64,000 nucleotides of DNA from Paenibacillus sp. (GCA_031180825.1 JAPSLM010000013.1:1-64000), one strand, 5' to 3'. Numbered from the stretch's first letter, positions 41,835 to 50,828 are shown. The notes: a model not told the origin generated them from the sequence alone. Numbers and translations are program-made.

Positions 41835-41869
41835 ACTGTAATTATAATAATAACAGTTGTTTTTGTCAA
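41835..41869 (-). promoter_or_regulatory. Rrf2 promoter with overlapping palindromic operator
   Basis: Minus-strand -35 TTGACA (41869-41864) and -10 TATAAT (41846-41841) are 17 bases apart. A 23-base palindrome ACTGTTATT-N5-AATTACAGT (41835-41857), with one mismatched pair, covers the -10. This fits autorepression by the Rrf2 protein. Confidence 0.65.
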
Positions 41870-41949
41870 ACCCGCTTATGCCCAGCTGCTCCGAAGCACA
41901 AAAACAGAGCCGCCCCTTACCGGGAAACGGCTCCTTCGCATGGGCCCGA

Positions 41950-42276
41950 TTATTGATAGAAATTGCTGCGGGCATAGTTTTGATTTTGCTGCGATTGAAA
42001 GCTCGCCTGATTCAACTGTGCGACCGTTTGCTCCAACTGGTTGCAAATTTGCGCCATTTGCTGCATTTGCTGTACCGCCGTCTGGTGGCCTTGCAGCGCC
42101 GTTTGGATCACTTGCACCGCATGCTGCTCGCGCTGCGACAAAATTTGCAGCTGCTGCGCATTTTGCTGCTCTTGCTGGAGCAGTCTTTGGTAATTCGCGC
42201 TCGCTTGATCCGTTTGCTGGATCAATTGTTGAATCATTTGCTGGCATTGGTTTAATTGCTGCGTAGCGTTGAACAT
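41950..42276 (-). CDS. Glutamine-rich coiled-coil protein
   Basis: A 108-residue protein with about one third glutamine, arranged in helical heptads (MIQQLIQQTDQASANYQRLL, VIQTALQGHQTAVQQMQQM). No signal peptide or membrane segment. Likely an extended coiled coil, possibly a spore- or cell-structure protein; similar Gln-rich small proteins are common in Paenibacillus. Start ATG 42276 behind AAGGAGG. Function unknown. Confidence 0.6.
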   Translation of the reverse strand: MFNATQQLNQCQQMIQQLIQQTDQASANYQRLLQQEQQNAQQLQILSQREQHAVQVIQTALQGHQTAVQQMQQMAQICNQLEQTVAQLNQASFQSQQNQNYARSNFYQ

Positions 42277-42402
42277 GGACGGAATTCCTCCTTGGCATGC
42301 ATTCTGGAAATGGTTGGCTTTCCTTTAGCCCGTTTTAGTATGCTTCGCCTCTCCATCCTTATGCATCCCTAGCCTAAAAATTTTCCGCCGCTCTCGCCCC
42401 GT

Positions 42403-43206
42403 TTACAACGTCCACTCCTCCGACAGCTGCACGTACAGCTCGATCAAAAAAGCCGTCGGCTGCGCCGAATACAGCTCCCGTTCCAGCTCCAGCATGGTTC
42501 CGATCCGGTCGGCCACCTGCCGGGCGAGCTCCTCGCGCTTGAGCTTATCCAGCGAAGGCAGGCGCTCCACGAACGTGGACAGCAGCAGCCAATCTTCCCG
42601 CCCGATCCGCCTGCGGAACGATTCGGACAGCTTCAGTTCGTACGACAGGCGAATGCGGTTCTTGGCCAGCCACTTCCGGGTCCGCTTGCGCAGGATCAAG
42701 CGCTCATGCTGCATATCCCGGATGACGAGCGTGCCCGCCGCCAGATCGCCGAGCCGTTTGTCCATCGGATGGAAGAACATCCACAGCATTCCGACAAAAT
42801 AAAAGGACGGCAAAAAATCGATCAGCCGGAAAAAATTGCGGATGATGGCCGACAGCAGCGTAACCGGCTGGCCGTTCTCTTGAATGACGCGCAAGCCCAG
42901 CCATTTTTTGCCGAACGTTTGCCCGCCCATATAATATTCCGCCAACGCGTAGTAGCAGCCGATCAATAGAAAGCTGAGCACGATCAGGAAAGCCGCGGCA
43001 TATTCCCCGAGGGCATCGTCCAAACCGATGTCCAGCAGCATCAGGATCAATCCGATCAGCAGGCTGATTGCCGCAAAGGCTGCCAGCAACAGCAAATTAT
43101 CAATGAGCTGAGCGGCCGTCCGGCTGCCGATGCCCGCGGTTCGAAACTGGAGCCGGACATGCTCCGGCGTCACGATTGACGCTTCCCTGATATTCAGATC
43201 ATTCAT
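42403..43206 (-). CDS. RDD family membrane protein
   Basis: A 267-residue protein with an RDD domain (residues about 20-165) of three or four membrane segments: start FRTAGIGSRTAAQLIDNLLLL, which has the Arg and Asp of the name, then YYMGGQTFGKKWLGLRV and a third segment around FLPSFYFVGMLWMFF. The C-terminal 100 residues are cytosolic and helical (RIGREDWLLLSTFVERLPSL). Start ATG 43206 behind AAGGAG. Divergent from the SpoIIM-like gene; the pair belongs with the DUF58/MoxR operon as in other bacteria. Confidence 0.85.
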   Translation of the reverse strand: MNDLNIREASIVTPEHVRLQFRTAGIGSRTAAQLIDNLLLLAAFAAISLLIGLILMLLDIGLDDALGEYAAAFLIVLSFLLIGCYYALAEYYMGGQTFGKKWLGLRVIQENGQPVTLLSAIIRNFFRLIDFLPSFYFVGMLWMFFHPMDKRLGDLAAGTLVIRDMQHERLILRKRTRKWLAKNRIRLSYELKLSESFRRRIGREDWLLLSTFVERLPSLDKLKREELARQVADRIGTMLELERELYSAQPTAFLIELYVQLSEEWTL

Positions 43207-43279
43207 TTCCCCGCTCCTTCTTTCCATATTTGTGGTAATATTGAACTATTCGAGAGACGGAAGGAGATCGTCCGAACCC

Positions 43280-44332
43280 ATGAACATTCAGCGTTTTATC
43301 CGTGAGCATAAGCCCATATGGACCGAGCTTGACGGACTGCTGACCTTATTCGAGAAAAAGCGCCGCACGGTCCAGGCGCCGCAGGTCGACCGGCTGACCT
43401 TCTTATACCGAACGGCCTCCGCTCACCTGGCCTACGCGCAAACGTATTACCCCGGCGACGAGATCGGAATTTATCTCAATCAGCTCGTGGCGCGGGCGCA
43501 CCATGCCCTGCATGCCGAGCAGTGGAAAACGTCCCATCGGCTCGGCGATTTTTTCAAGCGCCGGTTTATCGGCTATGTGCTGGAACGGAAACGGTTCATT
43601 GCGCTTGCGTTTCTGCTGTTTATGGTCGGGGCGCTGTCCGGGTTCGCGGCCGTCTGGCAGGACCCGCTGAACCTGTATGCGCTCGTTTCCCCCGAGATGG
43701 CCGACGGCATCGATCCCCATGCGGTGGGCAAAAACCACGACGAGGTGCAGAGCGCCCTCATGTCCACGAGCATTATGACCAACAATATCCGGGTCGCCGT
43801 GCTTGCCTTCGTGAGCGGCATCACCTTCGGGCTGCTGACGGTCTACGTGCTGTTCTATAACGGCATCCTGATCGGCGCGCTCACCGCCGTCTTTTGGCAA
43901 TCCGGCAAAAGCTACGTGTTCTGGGCGTACATTTTGCCGCATGGCGTCATCGAGCTGACCGCCATCTTTATTGCCGGGGGCTCCGGCTTGTATATGGGCT
44001 ACCGGATGATCAACCCCGGACCGTATACGCGAAAATATATGTTTCTGCGCTCCGTCAAGGAATCGGCGCTTCTGATGGTGGGCACGATCCCGCTGTTCGT
44101 CATCGCCGGGATTATCGAAGGCTATATTACGCCATCGGGCCTGTCGCCGGAAGCGAAATACATGGTCGCCGGGGCCACGCTGATCGCCCTGGCGCTCTAT
44201 GTCGCTTACGGCCGGTTGAACGAACGCAGGCAAGCGCAGCTTGCGGCCGAAGGCGCCCTCCCGAAGGACGAAGCCGGAACGGGAACGGAGCTGTTCTCCT
44301 CCCCGGCCTCTATATCGAATCGTTCGATTTAA
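43280..44332 (+). CDS. SpoIIM-like (DUF95) membrane protein
   Basis: A 350-residue protein with a cytosolic N-terminal helical region (1-100) and about six membrane segments. The SpoIIM/DUF95 pattern is clear in SIMTNNIRVAVLAFVSGI, YNGILIGALTAVF and ILPHGVIELTAIFIAGG. True SpoIIM works in peptidoglycan remodelling during engulfment; this longer form, next to RDD and MoxR genes, is a different branch. It ends 23 bases inside the end of the convergent DUF58 gene. Start ATG 43280 with AAGGAG upstream at a long gap. Confidence 0.85.
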   Translation: MNIQRFIREHKPIWTELDGLLTLFEKKRRTVQAPQVDRLTFLYRTASAHLAYAQTYYPGDEIGIYLNQLVARAHHALHAEQWKTSHRLGDFFKRRFIGYVLERKRFIALAFLLFMVGALSGFAAVWQDPLNLYALVSPEMADGIDPHAVGKNHDEVQSALMSTSIMTNNIRVAVLAFVSGITFGLLTVYVLFYNGILIGALTAVFWQSGKSYVFWAYILPHGVIELTAIFIAGGSGLYMGYRMINPGPYTRKYMFLRSVKESALLMVGTIPLFVIAGIIEGYITPSGLSPEAKYMVAGATLIALALYVAYGRLNERRQAQLAAEGALPKDEAGTGTELFSSPASISNRSI

Positions 44333-45674
44333 GGTCCAGATACCGGTTGACCGCCGTCCAAGCCAGCTGCCCGACGGGAACGTCCACGATGTCGATCCCG
44401 CCGGCCGCCATCTCCGCAGCGGCCGTCTGCCGGTCGACGGCAAACTTGTGCGCCACGCTTTTCACATACGCCTGGCGCCTGCTTGCCGTCTCGGCCGACG
44501 CCCAGCGCTGCAGCATTTCATCCCGCAGCCCGAGCAGCAAAATCCGGTGCTGCCGCTTCAGCCGCATCAGCAGCGGATACAGCCCCTCTTCGAACATATA
44601 ATTGTCCATATCGGAGAACAGGACGGTCAGGCTCCGCTTCTTTTGCACGCGCAGCAAATGCTGCAGCGCCGTGCTGTAGCTGGCCTCCACAAAGTCGCTC
44701 TGCAGGTCGTAGACCGCGGCCGTCAGCGTCTGCAGATGGACAAGTCCGTTACCCGGCGGCACGTACGCCTTCACCCGGTTCGAAAAGGCAAGCAGCCCTA
44801 CCTTGTCCCCCTGCTTGAGCGCGACGGCGGCAAGCGCGAGCGCCGCTTCGAGCGACACGTCCAGCTTGGTCCGGCCGTCCAGCTCGATCCCCATCATCCG
44901 TCCGCAGTCCAGCAGGATGGTGACGACCTTTCCGCGTTCGGGGCGGAATACGTTCGTCATCAGCGTACGGGACCGCGCCGACGCTCTCCAGTTGACGAAC
45001 CGCGGGTCGTCGTCGGGGACGTATTCGCGAATCGCGTGAAATTCCGAACCGGACCGCTCCTTCCGGTAAATCCGCCTTCCTTCCAGCGTCAGCTGATTCT
45101 GCATCGAAGACAAGATGCCGCGGACCCCCGACATGTCGGGATAAATGCGGATGCTCTGCTCCAGCTCCACGCGAGCCTGCTTCTCCCACAGCCCGATCCG
45201 CCCGCTCAGCCGGAGCCATACCGAGCGAAAATGATATTCTCCCCGCTCGCGGGCCTGGGTCATATAGCGGATTTCCGCCGCCTTCCCTTCCCAGCCCGCC
45301 GTCAGCGGAGCTCCCGGCGAAAGGAACGTCTGCGGCAGGTCGTCGGCCACCGTCAGCTTCAAGGACACCGGCTGCGGGGCTTCCACGCGCACCGTCACCT
45401 CGAACGGGCTGCCGATATCGGCCTGCCCGGGGAGGCTGCGGCTGACGCTTAAGCTGCGCCGCCTGGGGAGCAGCGACAGATCGAGCACGCTCAGGCCGAG
45501 CAGCGCGCCGCAGACAAGCCACTGCACGGCCGCTCCGGCCCCTGCGGCATAGCCGCCCGCTACAAGAAGCGCCCCGGCCCCGGTCAGCAGAGCCATGCGC
45601 GGTGTCGGCACGATCAGCCGCTTCTCAGCGAGGGACCGGAATCGTCGCCAGCGTTTCCTGGATGAAGTGGTCAC
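44310..45674 (-). CDS. DUF58 domain protein
   Basis: A 454-residue protein: two close membrane segments near the N-terminus (about 27-65), then a beta-rich region and the DUF58/vWA-like domain (SGSEFHAIREYVPDDDPRFV, NWRASARSRTLMTN, VVTILLDCGRMMGI with the MIDAS-like Asp, VLFSDMDNYMF). Members usually work with MoxR ATPases, perhaps in protein folding or envelope assembly. Start GTG 45674 has GGAGG nine bases upstream and overlaps the end of the MoxR gene by 50 bases. Last gene of a five-gene operon from 49516. Confidence 0.85.
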   Translation of the reverse strand: MTTSSRKRWRRFRSLAEKRLIVPTPRMALLTGAGALLVAGGYAAGAGAAVQWLVCGALLGLSVLDLSLLPRRRSLSVSRSLPGQADIGSPFEVTVRVEAPQPVSLKLTVADDLPQTFLSPGAPLTAGWEGKAAEIRYMTQARERGEYHFRSVWLRLSGRIGLWEKQARVELEQSIRIYPDMSGVRGILSSMQNQLTLEGRRIYRKERSGSEFHAIREYVPDDDPRFVNWRASARSRTLMTNVFRPERGKVVTILLDCGRMMGIELDGRTKLDVSLEAALALAAVALKQGDKVGLLAFSNRVKAYVPPGNGLVHLQTLTAAVYDLQSDFVEASYSTALQHLLRVQKKRSLTVLFSDMDNYMFEEGLYPLLMRLKRQHRILLLGLRDEMLQRWASAETASRRQAYVKSVAHKFAVDRQTAAAEMAAGGIDIVDVPVGQLAWTAVNRYLDLKSNDSI

Positions 45675-46554
45675 CCGTCTCTCCCTCCAATTCAACCTGC
45701 GGCGTCAGCAGCAGACGGTGCCGCAGCGCCGGAACGGCTACGGTCTTGATATCGTCCGGCGTGACGAAGCTGCGCCCGTCCAGCAGCGCCCAGGCGCGGG
45801 CCGCCGTCATGAGCGCAATCCCCGCGCGCGGGCTTGCTCCCAGCAGAAGCCGCTTGTCGTCGCGGGTTTTGCGGATAAGCGCGGCAATATACTCGACCAG
45901 ACTGTCCTGCACGATTACCTCTTGCAGCTCGGTACGAAGCTGCTTCAACCGGTCCAGCGAAAACACGGCGGTCTCCGTCTTCTCCGCTGCGGCGAAGAAA
46001 GGAACGTGTTCCTTTAAAATCGCAAGCTCCGATTCCATATTCGGATACGATACGGTCAGCTTGAATAAAAAGCGGTCCAGCTGCGCCTCGGGCAGCGGAT
46101 ACGTACCTTCGTACTCCACCGGGTTCTGCGTCGCGACAACGAAGAACGGATCGGGCAGCCGGTACGTCGTGCCCTGAATCGTCACCTGCCGCTCCTCCAT
46201 CGCTTCCAGCAGGGCGGCTTGCGTTTTCGGAGGCGTACGGTTAATCTCGTCGGCCAACAGCAGGTTCGTGAAGACCGGACCGCGGACCGTCTGGAATTCG
46301 TTGTCCTTCATATTGAAAATCACGCTGCCGGTAATGTCGCTCGGCATCATATCCGGCGTGAACTGCACCCGGCTGAACGAACCGTCCGTCAATTCGGCAA
46401 GCGTGCGCACCATCTTCGTTTTACCAAGTCCGGGGACTCCTTCCAGCAATACATGCCCCCCGGCCAAAAAAGCGGTCAGCAGCAGGCGAATATTGTGCCG
46501 CTGTCCGATCACGCTTTTCTCCATTTGCTCCAGCAACTGCTGCAATCGGCTCAC
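45625..46554 (-). CDS. MoxR family AAA+ ATPase
   Basis: A 309-residue AAA+ ATPase of the MoxR group. Walker A LLEGVPGLGKTKMV near residues 38-51, Walker B NLLLADEINRTPPKTQ near 98-113, sensor 1 FVVATQNPVEYEGTYPLPEAQ and arginine-finger region AQLDRFLFKL. MoxR proteins act as chaperone-like motors with vWA/DUF58 partners, here encoded just downstream. Start GTG 46554 overlaps the stop of the DUF4350 gene (GTGA); TTG 46545 is an alternative with good spacing. Confidence 0.9.
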   Translation of the reverse strand: MSRLQQLLEQMEKSVIGQRHNIRLLLTAFLAGGHVLLEGVPGLGKTKMVRTLAELTDGSFSRVQFTPDMMPSDITGSVIFNMKDNEFQTVRGPVFTNLLLADEINRTPPKTQAALLEAMEERQVTIQGTTYRLPDPFFVVATQNPVEYEGTYPLPEAQLDRFLFKLTVSYPNMESELAILKEHVPFFAAAEKTETAVFSLDRLKQLRTELQEVIVQDSLVEYIAALIRKTRDDKRLLLGASPRAGIALMTAARAWALLDGRSFVTPDDIKTVAVPALRHRLLLTPQVELEGETGDHFIQETLATIPVPR

Positions 46555-47684
46555 TCCCTCTCCAATCTCCGGATCACGTCATCGGCCATCCGGCTGTCTT
46601 TCGCAAACTGCTTCGGCGAATAGCTCGCCGCTTCCTCGGCGGCTTGCCAGCTTCGCATCACCGCCGCAAGCCGGTCCAGCTCCTCCTTGCTCAAGTGCGG
46701 CTTGGCGGCCGCAAGCGCCTGTGTGACGGTCGCATCGAGGCGTACGCCCCACCGCTCGCGCATGAGGCCGCGGATGTATCTCGCTTGGTGCGCCAGCGCT
46801 TCCCGCGCCAGCCCTCGCCGCTCGTACCATCCTGCGGCCGCGAGCAGCGTCTCGTCCCCTCGCCGCACCGTCCATGCGCGCGGCGTATAGGCCGGGCCGA
46901 AGCGCACGCCCTTCATCCAGAGCCACAGCAGCGCCCCCAGGATCAACTGCAGCAGCACGGCGAGCAGCCAGCCGGGATAGACCGCAAGCAGGCCCGGTTT
47001 TTCGTAAAGCCCGTGATGATACTCGTCGAACCAGAGCGCCCCGGTATCCGGGCTTATCTGGAGATACGGCCGGATCAGCTCAAAATGCGAATGCTCCAAA
47101 ATGCGGTCGTTCCTCATCCACTCCGGGACGAGAAGCAGCGTAATGCTGCCCTTCCCGACTGCGGCGCGTCCGGCAATAATGCCGCGCTCGTCCTTCAGCA
47201 GCGGCTTCATGCCCGGCGCTTCCTTCAGACGGTAGACGGATGCGACCATACCGCGGAGCCCGTTGCCCAACTGCCCCGTCAAGTCGGTGATCGACACGGC
47301 GTTGGAACCCGCTCGCCCCGTCCTCGTGACAGGGAACGAATCCAAGTTCTGTGGAGCATCGTGAAACAGCACAAGCTCGTTGCCCCCGCTCACCCATGTG
47401 CGGACATCTTCCCATTCCTTCGCCGCCAGCGTATACGGTTGAATGACGAGCAGCTTATGGCGCCCTCCGCTTGGCAGAGACCGCCAAGGCTGCTTCCATG
47501 CCTTGACGGGTGCGCCTCGCTCCTTCAGCAGCGTGAATACGGCTTTGGTACCGTCAAGGTCTGCGGACGTCGACAGATACGGGGGATGATCCGGCAAATC
47601 GGGCTTCACCAGAACGGATCCGAACAGCAGAAACGCGGCGATGCTGACCGCCAAAGCGATCTGCAGCTTGTTCCGCTTAAACAT
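46551..47684 (-). CDS. DUF4350 domain membrane protein
   Basis: A 377-residue protein: N-terminal membrane segment (9-26), an external domain with the DUF4350 pattern (SADLDGTKAVFTLLKERGAPVK, LLVIQPYTLAAKEW, VSGGNELVLF), a second membrane segment (about 230-252, WLLAVLLQLILGALLWLW) and a cytosolic helical tail (WYERRGLAREALAHQARYIR). Found in the same gene cluster in many bacteria. Start ATG 47684 behind AGGAGG, overlapping the DUF4129 gene by eight bases. Confidence 0.8.
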   Translation of the reverse strand: MFKRNKLQIALAVSIAAFLLFGSVLVKPDLPDHPPYLSTSADLDGTKAVFTLLKERGAPVKAWKQPWRSLPSGGRHKLLVIQPYTLAAKEWEDVRTWVSGGNELVLFHDAPQNLDSFPVTRTGRAGSNAVSITDLTGQLGNGLRGMVASVYRLKEAPGMKPLLKDERGIIAGRAAVGKGSITLLLVPEWMRNDRILEHSHFELIRPYLQISPDTGALWFDEYHHGLYEKPGLLAVYPGWLLAVLLQLILGALLWLWMKGVRFGPAYTPRAWTVRRGDETLLAAAGWYERRGLAREALAHQARYIRGLMRERWGVRLDATVTQALAAAKPHLSKEELDRLAAVMRSWQAAEEAASYSPKQFAKDSRMADDVIRRLERE

Positions 47685-48309
47685 AGCCCGCCTCCTCCCG
47701 CCGGTACGGCGCCAACAGCTCGGTCATCCGTCCGTATTCCTGCGCTCCCGCCGTACCGCCTCCGTAATAGACGAGCTCGAACAAAGAGGCGGCCTGCTTA
47801 AACGACTCGACCGCCCCCGGCTGCCGCTCGTACAGCTCCTCCGCGTATTCGCGGTTCGTCTTCCAACGCTCCGCCCGCACCCACTCACGCTCGTCCATCA
47901 GCAGAAGCATCGCCAGAAACGTCCGGCGCACCGCCTCCGGATAGTTGCCCTCCGCGGCGCATGCCTCCGCTTCCCGGAGCCATGCGGCAAAGGAGCGGTC
48001 CAGCTCCGCATCGCTGCGGAACACGCTGCGCCGTCGGCTGCGGCGAATCAGGATCAGGCTGCGCGCCAGCCAGACGATGGCCGCCACAAGGACGGCAAGC
48101 AGGAGGCCGAGCAGGACGTAAGCGAGCACCTTCGGGGTGCCGGGCGGAACGGACACGTCCGGGAACAGGTCCAGCAGCTTCCGCCACATCCGCTCCAGCC
48201 ATTCGATGAAAGGGTTCCGTCCTTCGCCTTGCAAATACGCCGTGTATTCGTCCCGTTCCAGAATGCTTTCCAGCTGTTTCTTTTCCGCCTTCCAATCTTC
48301 GTTATTCAT
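47677..48309 (-). CDS. DUF4129 domain membrane protein
   Basis: A 210-residue protein with one membrane segment (about 60-84, VLAYVLLGLLLAVLVAAIVWL) and a cytosolic DUF4129 domain (SFAAWLREAEACAAEGNYPEA, WKTNREYAEELYERQP, LFELVYYGG). Such proteins go with DUF58/MoxR clusters, sometimes fused to transglutaminase. Start ATG 48309 has GGAGAGG upstream and overlaps the previous gene by eight bases. Confidence 0.8.
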   Translation of the reverse strand: MNNEDWKAEKKQLESILERDEYTAYLQGEGRNPFIEWLERMWRKLLDLFPDVSVPPGTPKVLAYVLLGLLLAVLVAAIVWLARSLILIRRSRRRSVFRSDAELDRSFAAWLREAEACAAEGNYPEAVRRTFLAMLLLMDEREWVRAERWKTNREYAEELYERQPGAVESFKQAASLFELVYYGGGTAGAQEYGRMTELLAPYRREEAGYV

Positions 48310-49516
48310 TTTTCCTCTCCGGCTCCTTCGAACGGATCGCATCGTCAAGCTCGCGTTCCGGCGACGGGTTTACCGCGGGACTGCGGCTTTCCGGTCCGGC
48401 CGGCGAAGCGGCGTCCGAAGCGCGGACGGCTTTTTCGGCAGATCCGCCGCCGTCGAAACCGTCAGGCTGCGCAGCCTCGCCCGTTTGCCCCGCTTCCGCC
48501 GAATCGGCCGCGTGTCCCGTTTCCGCCGGCTGGCCGCCGTATGCCCCGTACGACTTACCGGCGGCAAGCATCTGCTCCAGATCGGCTCCCTCGTTGCGCA
48601 CCCGCAAATCGAAGTACGTCACCGCATAAGGAATGATATAGATCGGCGTGATCAGCAGCGTCAGCACGATGTAAATCAATTGGCCGAGCAGAGACAATTT
48701 GAATACCGCGATCAGCAGCGCATAAGTCCCCAGCATAAAGACGCTGTAAATCACCGACAGGACGAAGTAAATGCCAAAAATTCGCCAAAAGTTCCCTTCG
48801 GTGAGCCTCCAGCTCCGGCCTAGCGACGATCGGGCACCCTCCAGCGCGACGACCGGCAAATAAAAGCCGAAACGGATGGCGAAAAAAGCGATTCCTGCCG
48901 TCACCAGCACAATGAACAGCCCATAGGCACCGATCAGCAAAACAACCAGCACGATGCTGCTGCCGAACGGGTCGGAACCGATCTCGGAAATGCCGGCGCC
49001 GATGCCGAAAGAAACGGCCCCTACAATGATCATCCCGATCGCAAGGACCGTTGAAATCGCCGTATACACGCCCGCGAGGATCAATCCGAACAGCAGCGTA
49101 TTGCCGACCATCGGCCAATAACGGGTAAACGAGCTTCGCAGCAGCTCCTTGAAGCTCACGGACGCTCCTTCGACGGCGGCGCGAACCAGATGAAGCTGCG
49201 ACGAAACCGCGGATGGAAACACGGCCAGCAAGTAAATCGGCATCAACAAGAACGAAAATAACAGCAGCCCTATACGCAGTTCATCACCAGACCCGCTGGT
49301 TTCGGCGAATCGGTCAAGCGAATCGGCAATCGTTTCCCCGGATTCCGGAAGGAACGAAACGCCGCTCAAATCGAAGAGCACAAGGTTTTGCAAAAGATAA
49401 ATCGGGCCGAAAAACAGCAGCATCAGCAGAAACGTCACCGTAAAATGCTTGCGGTAGATCTGAAAGCTCCTGTCCAAAATCGAGCCGATCCCCATCGGCC
49501 TTTCAAATGAAATCAT
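48302..49516 (-). CDS. Polytopic membrane protein (GDPD-membrane-domain-like), first gene of the MoxR operon
   Basis: A 404-residue protein with about six membrane segments (near 25-45, 85-110, 145-175, 195-230, 270-290, 300-320), starting MISFERPMGIGSILDRSFQI, the pattern seen at the start of membrane domains related to glycerophosphodiesterase-associated or DUF975 proteins (FKELLRSSFTRYWPMVGN, SSLGRSWRLTEGNFWRIF). The last 85 residues are a charged low-complexity cytosolic tail. Start ATG 49516 behind AGGAGG. First of five overlapping genes, so it sets the operon start. Exact role unknown. Confidence 0.65.
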   Translation of the reverse strand: MISFERPMGIGSILDRSFQIYRKHFTVTFLLMLLFFGPIYLLQNLVLFDLSGVSFLPESGETIADSLDRFAETSGSGDELRIGLLLFSFLLMPIYLLAVFPSAVSSQLHLVRAAVEGASVSFKELLRSSFTRYWPMVGNTLLFGLILAGVYTAISTVLAIGMIIVGAVSFGIGAGISEIGSDPFGSSIVLVVLLIGAYGLFIVLVTAGIAFFAIRFGFYLPVVALEGARSSLGRSWRLTEGNFWRIFGIYFVLSVIYSVFMLGTYALLIAVFKLSLLGQLIYIVLTLLITPIYIIPYAVTYFDLRVRNEGADLEQMLAAGKSYGAYGGQPAETGHAADSAEAGQTGEAAQPDGFDGGGSAEKAVRASDAASPAGPESRSPAVNPSPERELDDAIRSKEPERKNE

Positions 49517-49598
49517 TCGGTTGCTCCTCCTGCCCCACATATTCGACATCATTATACACGAACTTTCAGCGGGATAGCACCAATAAATTACAGAATGC

Positions 49599-49628
49599 AA
49601 AAAACCGGCCGTCGATCCGACAGCCGGT
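49599..49628 (-). terminator. Terminator of the siderophore-binding protein gene
   Basis: ACCGGC-N-GTC and GAC-N-GCCGGT arms (49604-49628) with a run of six T on the minus strand, 20 bases after the stop at 49648. Confidence 0.8.
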
Positions 49629-49647
49629 AAGGGGTAGATATGGGTGC

Positions 49648-50646
49648 TTAAGGCTTCACGTCATACATCTTGTACAAGCCATCAAGCATAAGGTTGGCCG
49701 CTTTGACGCCGCCCGCCGTATTCCAAATGACATCGTCCACTTTGAACACTTTATTGTTTTTGACGACCTTCAGGTTTTTCCAGAGGGGGTCGTTCATCCA
49801 TTCCTCTTCCTGCTTGGTTCCCTTGCCGTCGCCGGTCTCGTAGGTGAAGTAAATGACCCGGTCGGCGGCTTCAAGCTCCGTCAAGCGTTCCTTCGTAATG
49901 TCTTCGAACGCCTTCTCGTCGTTTTTGGCGTCGGCGCGGGCAATGCCGATTTGCTTAAAGATAACGCCGGTAAACATGTTGCCGTAGTAGTAGCGGGTTT
50001 TGCCGCCCATGAAGCGGACGACGGCTACTTTCTCGTTCAGCTTGCCGCCGGCTTTTTGCTTGAAGTCCTCGATCCGTTTGTCGAATGCGGCGATGATCTT
50101 CTCGCCCTCGGCTTTTTTGTTCAAGGTTTCGGCGTACAGCTTGAAGTTATCCTTCCATTCGCCCCGCAGCGTTTCCGAATAAACGGTCGGCGCGATGGCT
50201 TTGAGCTGATCGTAAATTTTTTCGTGGCGCATTTTGTTGCCGATGATGAGATCGGGCTTGAGCGATGCGATCAACTCCAGATTCGGCTGCTGCTCGCCGC
50301 CGACCACTTTGACGCCTTCCATATCGGCTTTAATATGGTCGAACCACGGATTGCCGGTGTACGACTGCACCGCGCCGATCGGCTTCACGCCGAGCGCAAG
50401 CAGCGCCTCCGTTCCTTCGTTGGTCAAAATGACGACCTTCTGCGGGTTGGCCGGAACCTCGGCTTCGCCCATAACATGCTTGATTTTGCGCGGACCTTCC
50501 GCTTTGGCCGGGGCTGCGCCTCCGGATTGGGTTTCCGGCTGCGCTGCGGGCTTCTGACCGCAGGCCGTCAGCCAGACGGACAATAATAAGACGACGGCAA
50601 GCAAAGCCGCCGCTTTCAGACGAAACGAACGATAACGGGAAAACAT
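49648..50646 (-). CDS. Iron-siderophore ABC transporter substrate-binding lipoprotein
   Basis: A 332-residue lipoprotein: signal peptide ending in lipobox VWLTACG (Cys near 29), then a class III periplasmic-type binding fold (VVILTNEGTEALLALGVKPIG, LELIASLKPDLIIGN, and a long central helix near 170-195). It resembles FeuA/YfiY-type ferric hydroxamate or catecholate binding proteins. Divergent from the two permease genes with Fur boxes between. Start ATG 50646 behind AGGAGGTCG. The siderophore is not certain; schizokinen-type (YfiY) is one candidate. Confidence 0.88.
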   Translation of the reverse strand: MFSRYRSFRLKAAALLAVVLLLSVWLTACGQKPAAQPETQSGGAAPAKAEGPRKIKHVMGEAEVPANPQKVVILTNEGTEALLALGVKPIGAVQSYTGNPWFDHIKADMEGVKVVGGEQQPNLELIASLKPDLIIGNKMRHEKIYDQLKAIAPTVYSETLRGEWKDNFKLYAETLNKKAEGEKIIAAFDKRIEDFKQKAGGKLNEKVAVVRFMGGKTRYYYGNMFTGVIFKQIGIARADAKNDEKAFEDITKERLTELEAADRVIYFTYETGDGKGTKQEEEWMNDPLWKNLKVVKNNKVFKVDDVIWNTAGGVKAANLMLDGLYKMYDVKP

Positions 50647-50710
50647 GTGCGACCTCCTGATTTCTGGTTGTTCTTGGTGTCTTCGTTACATGGTGAACGC
50701 CGCAAATGAT

Positions 50711-50725
50711 TGATAATCATTATCA
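50711..50725. promoter_or_regulatory. Perfect Fur box
   Basis: TGATAATCATTATCA matches the 7-1-7 Fur consensus at all positions. It lies 65 bases upstream of the binding-protein gene start and covers its promoter region, so iron-loaded Fur would repress it. Confidence 0.85.
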
Positions 50726-50774
50726 TTTACTTGGTTAATATTACTGAGCATTCGCTTGCTTGTCAACTATTTTG

Positions 50775-50789
50775 TGATAATGATTCTCA
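50775..50789. promoter_or_regulatory. Second Fur box
   Basis: TGATAATGATTCTCA has one mismatch to the 7-1-7 consensus. It lies about 90 bases upstream of the permease operon. Confidence 0.75.
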
Positions 50790-50813
50790 GATTCATTGAC
50801 AGTTGAAAATGGT

Positions 50814-50828
50814 TCTCATACAATGAAA
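50814..50828. promoter_or_regulatory. Weak third Fur-like box
   Basis: TGAAAATGGTTCTCA has three mismatches to the Fur consensus, 50 bases before the permease start. It may extend Fur binding at the rightward promoter. Confidence 0.45.

Noticed and set aside
46644-48636. Long plus-strand frames over the DUF4350 and DUF4129 genes
   Set aside because: Both are shadows of overlapping minus-strand genes with good starts and membrane segments; the shadows are Arg/Pro/His-rich.
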